From positions 1 through 28,504 of the IMG/VR virus record IMGVR_UViG_3300014838_001981: a DNA stretch of 28,504 bases; one strand, given 5' to 3'. Both the position numbers and the translations under genes were made by a program. Source of the stretch: a virus. Below the pieces are notes generated by a model. That model was not told the DNA's origin, searched no databases, and saw only the letters and a program-made list of their open reading frames with translations. Below, one piece after another: positions 22,889 to 28,504 of this stretch (position 1 is the stretch's first letter; the number at the start of each line of letters is the position of its first letter).

Positions 22889-24244
22889 TTATTCCGGCAG
22901 CGCCACATATCCCGTCGCAGTTAGCGTCATGGGCCTATTGGCGGACGCATCGGCGACAGGCTCACGACCAAGCGCCGCCCGGGCCTCGTTGATCGTTAGA
23001 ATGCCTTTCGACGCATAGCTCGAAAGGATCGTCTCCTGCGCGACCGGATCGGTTTGCTGACCTGGACTCCAGACGAATTCGAGATCGGGCGCATCGAATT
23101 CGCTCGCAAGAATGTCGTCGACTAGGGATTTCGCCCAAGCCAGGATCGGGGCGAGGCCCTCTTCTTCCGCGAGCTCCTTTTGCGTCTCGGCAGTCGCGCG
23201 ATTCATGGTTTGCGTGAGAGCCTGAGGCGAGATTGAAAAAGCAAAGCAGACGATGCGCGCGAGCCATTCGTCGAATGGCCCTTTCAGCTCTGGCTCCTTG
23301 GTCTGAATGAAAGTTTTCGCTACTCCGCCGGGTACGAATTTCGCCCGCCGGCGCCGGCTGAGATCGCCGTCAAAGTAGGCGTCCCAATATTTCTGATAGG
23401 AGGCTATTTGGTCCGGCGTCCAGTTTTCGGGCACGCCGATCAGGCTATCTGGAATATTGCCTTCAGTGAAATAATCGAGAAGATACATCTGCCGGCGCAG
23501 CGCGATATTCACCGTCGTGATGATCTGCTCCACGGGGCTCATCCCATAGACGCGGTTCACGCGCAGATTGCGCGGCCGATAAATTAGATCGCGCACCGAA
23601 TAGTCGATGGCTGGATAGCCTTTCAGGATCTGTTGGTAGGCCGCCGGATAGACGAGCCTGTCGCCGTCCATATAAGGCTGCGGGCTGCGGCCCCAGGCGT
23701 CGATCACTGGTTTGATCGTGGCGCCGTCGAGCGGCATCATCGCCTTGAGGCGGCCGCCGCGATCCCGGCTCATATAAAGCGCCGGCGCGTCGGTTACGAA
23801 AACCTCTTCGAGAAGAAGCCGCAGCCAATCGGCGAAACCATGAATGCCGTCCGGCTGCGTAAAGAACGACTTCGCCGTCGCGATTCGCTCCGCATCGAGC
23901 GGCGAACGCGTTGTCTTGTCGCGGGCGCCAATGCTCCAAGATAGTCGCGCGGCCTGATCCTTTCGCGTTTCTATGACGAGGCGCAAGAGATCATAGCCGT
24001 CCGCGAGCCCACGCAGCGTTGCGAAAGTTACGGGCTCATAGGGACGCGAAATGGTCGAGAGATTATAACCGGCAGGAAAATCCCATTGTCGTCCGGCGAC
24101 TTCCGGCGGCGCAAGCGGCGTGATCGGCGTCAGCGGGCCAAACCAATTCGCCGCCTCCTCCGCCTTGGGAGCGCTTTCAAAACTGACATTGACCTGATAG
24201 GGACTGAGCGACCAAGTTCTTTGCCCTGCGCCACGATCGGCCAT
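22889..24244 (-). CDS. Portal protein
   Basis: A 451-residue HK97/GTA-type portal protein that forms the dodecameric vertex for DNA passage. I chose ATG 24244 (MADRGAGQ), which has AAGGAAG upstream. Recognisable segments are TFATLRGLADGYDLLRLVIETRKDQ, FADWLRLLLEEVFVTDAPALYM, YGMSPVEQIITTVNIALRRQ and FFTEGNIPDSLIGVP-like (here YFTEGNIPDSLIGVP), then AFSISPQALT and NRATAETQKELAEEEGL. The C-terminus has GILTINEARAALGREPV, typical for portals. The order terminase, portal, protease fits. Coordinates of the C-terminus are certain from the stop codon. Confidence 0.9.
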   Translation of the reverse strand: MADRGAGQRTWSLSPYQVNVSFESAPKAEEAANWFGPLTPITPLAPPEVAGRQWDFPAGYNLSTISRPYEPVTFATLRGLADGYDLLRLVIETRKDQAARLSWSIGARDKTTRSPLDAERIATAKSFFTQPDGIHGFADWLRLLLEEVFVTDAPALYMSRDRGGRLKAMMPLDGATIKPVIDAWGRSPQPYMDGDRLVYPAAYQQILKGYPAIDYSVRDLIYRPRNLRVNRVYGMSPVEQIITTVNIALRRQMYLLDYFTEGNIPDSLIGVPENWTPDQIASYQKYWDAYFDGDLSRRRRAKFVPGGVAKTFIQTKEPELKGPFDEWLARIVCFAFSISPQALTQTMNRATAETQKELAEEEGLAPILAWAKSLVDDILASEFDAPDLEFVWSPGQQTDPVAQETILSSYASKGILTINEARAALGREPVADASANRPMTLTATGYVALPE

Positions 24245-24308
24245 GTCTGCTTCCTTCATCATTTGAAGAGTTTTCGCCGCGCCTTTGCCCTGCGAGCGTG
24301 CGTGGGCG

Positions 24309-25616
24309 TCACGTCACGCCCCGGCCTTCCGCCTCGCGGCGATAAAATTCGATGATCCCTGCGCCATCATCGGCGCCGAAAAGATGCGTCAGCGCCCAGA
24401 TCGCGGCGTCAGCATGATCGGGGCTGCCGCCGCCGCTGTAGCCAGCCGAGGAAAAGGCGCAGAGCTGATCCTCAAGCTTGCCGAATCGTCCAGCATGATG
24501 AACCTGCCCTTGCGCGTAGCGCACCGAGATCGGCTCGGCTCTCACGGCCTTGCCGCGACTAGCGGCAACGAGACGCACCGGCACATTTTGATCGGCTGCT
24601 TGGATTGTCGCGCGGACCATCTCGCCGCCGAAATTCGACTCGGCGACGATGCAGTCGGCGCGAAATTCGTGAAAGGCGATGACCGCGCGCCTGCCCCAAA
24701 CAATGGGCGCCTCACGACAGGACCGATCGGCGAGAATATAACAATCCCCATCGGCTCCTCGCGCGGCGACAATAATGCCGATTTCATCGGCGCCGAGATC
24801 ATCGCGTCCCGCCGCTCCCGAAGGATCAACGGCGACGACCACGGCGGCCCGCTTTTCCTCCGGGATGTCGTCGAGTCCGCAGCGATTGGAATCGATTTCC
24901 TCATAGGTCCAAAGCGCCCCCTCAACCTCGTCGACATAAACGCCTTCATAGAAACGCTTGCGCTGCTTTTCCGGGAGATCGGCGAGACTCGCCAAGAACT
25001 CTTTCGAAAGATTCGCAACATTGTCAGGCGGGTTCAGGAATGCGCGCCAATAATTTTCAGGAGTCTTGAGCGGCTGCAGTGAAATCGGGTCGCGTTTGTC
25101 CCCGAAAAGCACATTCGTCCAATGTGTCTTGCCAACTGGGTTGAGGTCGACAAAAGCGCACTGGGACAGCCCCGGCGCCACTTGCGCCAGTCGCGTGAAG
25201 GCGATCAACGCGGAGGAATAAGGAATTTGCGACGCTTCGTTCAGGAACACCGTTACATATTCGAGCCCAAGGATTTTCTCGACCCGTTCCTTATCGTCGA
25301 GGCCGCCAATCCATATGCGGGAGCCATTCGGCAGCGCGAAGAATCCATCCTGTCGATGCTCCTTCAAAGATGTGCCTGGAAAACAGAGACGCATGACTTG
25401 AGGGAGCGTATCGAGAGCAATGGAAGCTCGCGCCGCGTTGGCGTGAAGACGTAAGATTGCGTGGCGTGAACATTCGGCTTTGAGCGCACGAATCACTATG
25501 GCTCGAACGATGAGAAACGTCTTGCCTGAGCGAGTGCCGCCGGCGAGACAGGTGTAACGCTGAGGCCCTTCCAGGATGCGGCGAGCCGCATCCTGGCCTG
25601 CGCTAAATGTCACCAT
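24309..25616 (-). CDS. terL: Terminase large subunit
   Basis: A 435-residue DNA-packaging motor. The ATPase has Walker A GGTRSGKT (26-33) and Walker B VTVFLNEAS with Glu127. The RNase H-like nuclease has VAVDPSG (Asp264), ESNFGG (Glu326) and DHADAAIWAL (Asp400, Asp403), so all main catalytic acids are present. The start ATG 25616 has AGGA six bases upstream; a GTG at 25613 is a close alternative. The gene is the first of the late operon. Upstream is the long non-coding repeat region. A gap of 64 bases separates it from the portal gene. Confidence 0.92.
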   Translation of the reverse strand: MVTFSAGQDAARRILEGPQRYTCLAGGTRSGKTFLIVRAIVIRALKAECSRHAILRLHANAARASIALDTLPQVMRLCFPGTSLKEHRQDGFFALPNGSRIWIGGLDDKERVEKILGLEYVTVFLNEASQIPYSSALIAFTRLAQVAPGLSQCAFVDLNPVGKTHWTNVLFGDKRDPISLQPLKTPENYWRAFLNPPDNVANLSKEFLASLADLPEKQRKRFYEGVYVDEVEGALWTYEEIDSNRCGLDDIPEEKRAAVVVAVDPSGAAGRDDLGADEIGIIVAARGADGDCYILADRSCREAPIVWGRRAVIAFHEFRADCIVAESNFGGEMVRATIQAADQNVPVRLVAASRGKAVRAEPISVRYAQGQVHHAGRFGKLEDQLCAFSSAGYSGGGSPDHADAAIWALTHLFGADDGAGIIEFYRREAEGRGVT

Positions 25617-25632
25617 GCACGGTCCTGTTCAT

Positions 25633-25671
25633 GATAATGATAATGATTGCCGCACGCCGAAGCTCTCGGCG
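25633..25671. promoter_or_regulatory. GATAAT-repeat (Fur-box-like) site and hairpin in the terminase leader
   Basis: 25633-25651 reads GATAATGATAATGATTGCC, which matches 16 of 19 positions of the classical Fur box. It is also simply three tandem GATAAT-like hexamers. On the minus strand the same bases offer two TATCAT-like −10 elements about 20 bases from the terminase start. Next to it CGCCGA (25655-25660) pairs with TCGGCG (25666-25671). It may be the late promoter region; a Fur role is only a resemblance. Confidence 0.4.
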
Positions 25672-25825
25672 CAAAGACGTGTTCCGCTTCAATGACCAGT
25701 CGGAATGACGAAAAGCTCTGTCGCCTGGCGCAAACCATGAGCAATTACGCGCGCTCTAGGGACTTTGGCGGCTGTTGTAGCAGCGGCGAATAGGAGCGCC
25801 AACCGCCAACCGATCTGGCGAAGAG

Positions 25826-25922
25826 AAGCAAGCGCAGGTCGTGCACTGCATACGCGCATATAGCCATAACAATCCGTAGCAAGTCAACGCACCGATGCGG
25901 CGCCGACTTGCGCATTCTTACA
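25826..25922. repeat. 97-bp conserved core repeat, copy 1
   Basis: First of three cores, nearest the terminase. It is identical to copy 2 over 97 bases, by eye. Inside, GCAAGTC (25879-25885) and GACTTGC (25905-25911) form an inverted repeat that encloses CGCA-CCGA-TGCG (25888-25899). On the minus strand TTGACT (25887-25882) looks like a −35 element, with TATATG (25862-25857) 19 bases on. The flanking DNA differs from the other copies on the terminase side. Confidence 0.9.
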
Positions 25923-26470
25923 TGATTTTCAGCGGCGCTGTTGTGTTGTCAGCCAACATGGCGAACGTGACCGCGCTTCTTGTGTGTCTTTTGAAAACGG
26001 CTAAGCCTTACGGCGAACTTGACGGATGCCGCAACGCATCGCCGCCGTTCAACAGCGATGTTGATTGATGCAATGGCGGAGATGTTGCGAGGCGCTCAGA
26101 CGCCTGGATGTCGCGTTGTCTGCGTGACGCCTGTAATTTTAAATGTTTGGAAAGCAAGCGCAGGTCGTGCACTGCATACGCGCATATAGCCATAACAATC
26201 CGTAGCAAGTCAACGCACCGATGCGGCGCCGACTTGCGCATTCTTACATGATCGATTGTAGCGGTGTTGGGTTGCTACTTAATGCAGCGAACGCGCTTGC
26301 GCATCCAGCATTTCTTTTTTAAAACTGCAAGGCTTTACAGTGAATGCAACGGATATCACAACTCATCGCAGCAGTTATGTTGATTGATGCAATGGCTGTG
26401 ATCTTATGAGGTGCGTCAGACGCCTGGATGTCTCATCGCCAGCCTGAAGCCCGCGATTTGAAACGCTGGA
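25923..26470. repeat. Two diverged spacer units of the repeat array
   Basis: The two stretches between cores are themselves related but much more diverged. ATGTTGATTGATGCAATGGC recurs at 26058-26077 and 26377-26396, and TCAGACGCCTGGATGTC at 26096-26112 and 26416-26432, both about 319-320 bases apart. So the array is a duplication of a unit of about 320 bases in which the core stayed nearly identical. The whole stretch has no convincing gene. Confidence 0.8.
26152..26248. repeat. 97-bp conserved core repeat, copy 2
   Basis: Starts 326 bases after copy 1 and matches it over the full core; shared sequence with copy 1 continues four bases further (TGAT). The left flank TGGA is shared with copy 3. 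The same nested inverted repeats are present. Confidence 0.9.
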
Positions 26471-26567
26471 AAGCAAGCGCAGGTCGTGCACTGCATACGC
26501 GCATATAGCCATAACAATCCGTAGCAAGTCAACGCACCGGTGCGGCGCCGACTTGCGCATTCTTACA
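26471..26567. repeat. 97-bp conserved core repeat, copy 3
   Basis: Starts 319 bases after copy 2. One difference was seen: A to G in the central loop, turning CGCACCGATGCG into the perfect palindrome CGCACCGGTGCG. The stem arms are unchanged. Beyond 26567 similarity stops. Confidence 0.9.
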
Positions 26568-26867
26568 CCGCCAGGCGATCTCCCTGCTCGTCTAATCGAA
26601 AAGAGGCTCAAGCGTAGTTTGTCGTCACGCGGGAAAATGCGCCGCGCACGGGCCAGATTTCCGGCGCAATGGCGTTCTACCCTGGCTGCCGCGTTCCGAT
26701 TAAAAGCGGCAAATGGCGGATCTCTACGCGCTTTCCCTATCGATTGGCGAAGCGGATGCTTGAACACACACTGCGCCATGCGTAAACCTGATAGACGCCG
26801 CGATGCAGGCGGGAGACCCGGCGGCTATCATAACCCGTAAGGGCGTCTAAAGGCCAAGATCATAGAC
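26568..26867. other. Non-coding stretch with a nested inverted repeat
   Basis: This 300-base stretch lies between the last core repeat and the end of the DUF6362-like gene. TAGACGCC (26792-26799) pairs with GGCGTCTA (26842-26849). Between them lies a smaller hairpin, CGGG-AGA-CCCG (26810-26820). It lies just past the stop of the DUF6362-like gene and could end or process the early transcript, but lacks a T tract. No gene is convincing on either strand. Confidence 0.45.
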
Positions 26868-27383
26868 CTAGAATACGGGAACGCTGCGGGCGTTGAGCCA
26901 ATTCGCCAAATGGTTTAGCGCCTTCGCTCGCTTTCGATAGAATGTGTGCGGCGCCCATTTTTTCTCGACGCAAAGCGCCTTGACCGATCGGCCGCGCGCC
27001 ATGCGCAGCGCCCAGAGGCTCGTAACCAGAGCCATGCCTGAATCCTCGGCGCGCAATTCCCGTAACCAGTCGAAGGCCGTTTCCATTTGCGCTATCTCGG
27101 CGCCGGTCGGCCGGATTGTGGTTCGATTGCTGGCCTGCTCGCGCATGCGCCGCTCGCTCTCGTCGAGTTCCGCTTGCGCCAATTGATCGGCCCATTCGAT
27201 GGCGTGGCGCGGCCAATGCCCACCCGGCTCGCGCGGCCCACGCAAGCGCGGAAGGCGATCGAGCGTGATGAAGGCTTTCACCAGCCTTTTCCCGACATGC
27301 TCCGGCTCCCATTGCGGAGGCACGCTATCGCGCTCCGAACAATAAGACTGCTCGAGCGCATTTATCTTCAAGCCCTCCTCCAT
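26868..27383 (-). CDS. DUF6362-like DNA-binding protein
   Basis: A 171-residue basic protein. ATG 27383 has GGAG upstream and lies two bases after the previous stop; longer frames upstream are Arg-rich shadow. The pattern QWEPEHVGKRLVKAFITLDRLP, HWPRHAIEWADQL, RPTGAEIAQMETAFDWLREL and SVKALCVEKKWAPHTFYRKRAKALNHLANWLN over several segments matches what I know of DUF6362. The end looks like a helix-turn-helix. In other alphaproteobacterial phages it lies near the terminase. It could be a regulator of late genes or a small-terminase-like factor that recognises the repeats downstream; both are inference. Confidence 0.72.
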   Translation of the reverse strand: MEEGLKINALEQSYCSERDSVPPQWEPEHVGKRLVKAFITLDRLPRLRGPREPGGHWPRHAIEWADQLAQAELDESERRMREQASNRTTIRPTGAEIAQMETAFDWLRELRAEDSGMALVTSLWALRMARGRSVKALCVEKKWAPHTFYRKRAKALNHLANWLNARSVPVF

Positions 27384-27385
27384 GA

Positions 27386-27727
27386 TCAAGCTCCGTCGTC
27401 GAGGATATTGTCGAGGAGGGCTGGGTCCGTCGCCACTACAAGGAGCAGCAGTCGAATCATGGATTCGCGCGTGAGGCTGCGTTTCGCCGCCGCGGCGTCG
27501 TAGAGGCTCGCAGCCTCCGGCGGCAGGCGCAAGGCGATGGCGGCGGCGGCGGCGCGAAAGGCGAGACCGAAGCGTTGCGCCTGTCGATGCACATTGTTCG
27601 GCGTCGAGGCGATCAGGGGATCCTCGGCAATCCTTCTCGCGTCCCAACCCAGGCCAAGCAGGAAGCCGAGACGGGCGATTCGCTCCCCTGTCCAGCGGGC
27701 TTTTCGGATCTCAGTTTGAACGGTCAC
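27386..27727 (-). CDS. GcrA-like helix-turn-helix protein
   Basis: A 113-residue protein with GTG 27727 behind AAGGAG at nine bases; a TTG at 27751 is less supported. Residues about 11-52 (WTGERIARLGFLLGLGWDARRIA, then TPNNVHRQAQRFGL) resemble the N-terminal DNA-binding part of GcrA, the alphaproteobacterial cell-cycle regulator that works with sigma-70 RNA polymerase. The C-terminal part (SLTRESMIRLLLLVVA and ALLDNILDDGA) is a short helical region that could mediate dimers. It is the first gene under the divergent promoter, so likely an early regulator. GcrA likeness is by motif only. Confidence 0.7.
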   Translation of the reverse strand: MTVQTEIRKARWTGERIARLGFLLGLGWDARRIAEDPLIASTPNNVHRQAQRFGLAFRAAAAAIALRLPPEAASLYDAAAAKRSLTRESMIRLLLLVVATDPALLDNILDDGA

Positions 27728-27789
27728 GGCAATGCTCTCCTTACGTCTCAAAAGCGACGCCGACAGCGGAAGCTTGGCTCGCCGGGATA

Positions 27790-27819
27790 GGCATACGGTA
27801 GCGCTACCTATATTGTCAA
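27790..27819 (-). promoter_or_regulatory. Divergent early promoter (PR-like)
   Basis: On the minus strand a perfect TTGACA (27819-27814) is followed after 18 bases by TATGCC (27795-27790). Operator dyad 1 (27797-27808) lies inside the spacer, so a bound repressor would block polymerase. It would serve the GcrA-like and DUF6362-like genes with a leader of about 55 bases. Confidence 0.65.
27797..27808. promoter_or_regulatory. Operator site 1
   Basis: GGTAGCGCTACC is a perfect 12-base palindrome in the spacer of the divergent promoter. It shares GGTA....TACC with the next site. Confidence 0.7.
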
Positions 27820-27842
27820 GGTAATTTTACCTGGTGCATTCT
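27813..27842 (+). promoter_or_regulatory. Repressor promoter (PRM-like)
   Basis: TTGTCA (27813-27818) overlaps the −35 of the divergent promoter. After 18 bases CATTCT (27837-27842) follows as a weak −10 with an upstream TG. Operator dyad 2 lies in the spacer. Transcription would begin near 27849, leaving almost no leader before GTG 27848 and 20 bases before ATG 27869. Confidence 0.45.
27819..27832. promoter_or_regulatory. Operator site 2
   Basis: AGGTAATTTTACCT has six-base arms around two central bases. Its centre lies 23 bases from that of site 1, about two helical turns. Confidence 0.7.
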
Positions 27843-27851
27843 AAAAAGTGT

Positions 27852-27867
27852 ACGGTTATTCTACCGT
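27852..27867. promoter_or_regulatory. Operator site 3
   Basis: ACGGTTATTCTACCGT has perfect five-base arms (ACGGT/ACCGT). One base in the GGTA half differs from sites 1 and 2. It lies directly before ATG 27869, where bound repressor could limit its own gene. Confidence 0.65.
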
Positions 27868-27868
27868 T

Positions 27869-28504
27869 ATGGATCTTGAAGACGTCCTCATGCGAATCGA
27901 AAGCCGACTAACGGAGCTGGGCCTCTCAGCTCACGCGGCGTCGATAGCCGCGAAGAAGCCTGACGCCATTCGCAACCTGAAAAGGGCGGTGAAGAATGGC
28001 GAGCGCAGGGGCGTTACGACGGAAACCTTGATCGCGCTCGCGCCGGTGCTGAAGACGACCGCGGCTTGGCTTCTCGAAGGGGTTGGCGAGCCCACGCCGG
28101 GCAACCGCGTTCGCGTCGTCGGACGCATTGGCGCCGGCGCGGAGATCCAGCCCGAATTTGAGCAAATTCCTCCTGAGGGCCTCTATGAAATCGAGGTTCC
28201 TTTTCCCATCGCCAAGGACGCCATCGCCTTTCTGGTCGAGGGCGACAGCATGTGGCCGCGCTATGACCCCGGCGACGTCATCATCTGCTGGCGTCATGGC
28301 GCCGACGCCGACGAAGTTGTCGGTTGGGAGGCCGCTGTGCGCACAGCTGACGGCAAGCGCTATCTAAAGCGGATCCAACGCGGTTCGGCGCCGGGGACCT
28401 TCGATCTCGAAAGCCATAATGCGGCGCCGATCCGAGGCGTGCGGATCGAATGGGCGGCGGAAATACAGGGGGTTGTGCGGTCCGGTCAATGGCGCCGACG
28501 GTAA
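27869..28504 (+). CDS. Phage repressor, XRE helix-turn-helix plus S24 peptidase (CI/LexA-like)
   Basis: A 211-residue repressor keeping the prophage silent. I chose ATG 27869; a GTG at 27848 would add seven residues and overlap operator 3. The N-terminal 70 residues are a helical DNA-binding domain (LTELGLSAHAASIAAKKPDAIRN in two parts, then TLIALAPVLKTTAAWLLEG). The S24 domain has GDSMWPRYDPGD with Ser127 and RYLKRI with Lys167. A likely self-cleavage site is Ala-Gly in GAGAE (89-90), so RecA-stimulated cleavage should induce the phage. It diverges from the GcrA-like gene with three operators between. No usual ribosome site precedes it, fitting a nearly leaderless mRNA. Confidence 0.9.
   Translation: MDLEDVLMRIESRLTELGLSAHAASIAAKKPDAIRNLKRAVKNGERRGVTTETLIALAPVLKTTAAWLLEGVGEPTPGNRVRVVGRIGAGAEIQPEFEQIPPEGLYEIEVPFPIAKDAIAFLVEGDSMWPRYDPGDVIICWRHGADADEVVGWEAAVRTADGKRYLKRIQRGSAPGTFDLESHNAAPIRGVRIEWAAEIQGVVRSGQWRRR

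Noticed and set aside
25826-26567. CRISPR array from the three regular repeats
   Set aside because: Repeats are 97 bases, spacers exceed 200 bases and are related to each other, and no cas gene is near.
26008-26779. Minus-strand reading frames through the repeats as genes
   Set aside because: They consist of the repeated core plus Arg/Ser-rich tails that change from copy to copy, with no ribosome sites. Better explained by the repeat itself.

Overview
The window reads as most of a siphovirus-type prophage of an alphaproteobacterium. The head and tail genes follow the order of the alphaproteobacterial gene transfer agent (GTA) cluster: large terminase, portal, prohead protease, capsid, head-tail connector, HK97 gp10-like protein, tail terminator, tail tube, frameshifted tail chaperone, tape measure, DUF2460, DUF2163, NlpC/P60 and tail-tip protein. 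A GcrA-like DNA-binding protein, a DUF6362-like protein and a GTA-type TIM barrel also point to Alphaproteobacteria, perhaps Hyphomicrobiales. The base composition is GC-rich. These family names come from recognising motifs by eye, not from searches.

Layout. The right end (27790-28504) is an immunity region. A LexA/CI-like S24 repressor on the plus strand diverges from two minus-strand DNA-binding genes (26868-27727). Between them lie three dyads of the form GGTANNNNTACC and two overlapping promoter candidates. Next, 25617-26867 has no convincing gene but carries three copies of a 97-bp core inside larger, diverged units of about 320 bp. This lies directly upstream of the large terminase gene and is the least explained part of the window.

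From 25616 down to 299 everything is on the minus strand, largely with ATGA or TAATG overlaps. DNA packaging and head genes occupy 25616-18094, and tail shaft genes 18097-14128. The tail tip runs 14124-7769 and the receptor-binding or fibre genes 7772-4530, including an SGNH esterase. An RlpA-like protein and a glycosyltransferase-like protein follow (4248-2871). The last block is a lysis cassette (2802-299) with a GH108-like muramidase and four or five small membrane proteins. A strong intrinsic terminator (130-166) closes the operon. The 3' end of an IS5-type transposase (1-120, plus strand) touches it from the other side.

How it works together. The repressor would hold the divergent promoter off through the three operators. 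On induction, the GcrA-like and DUF6362-like proteins would be made first. They are the best local candidates to act on the repeat region, either as late-gene activators or, for the DUF6362-like protein, as a small-terminase-like factor. The late operon then builds the virion and lyses the cell. Several hairpins with the same GCCGCC/GGCGGC stem and a T tract sit inside this operon and could set the ratios of gene products. No integrase, replication gene or clear small terminase is visible in the window.
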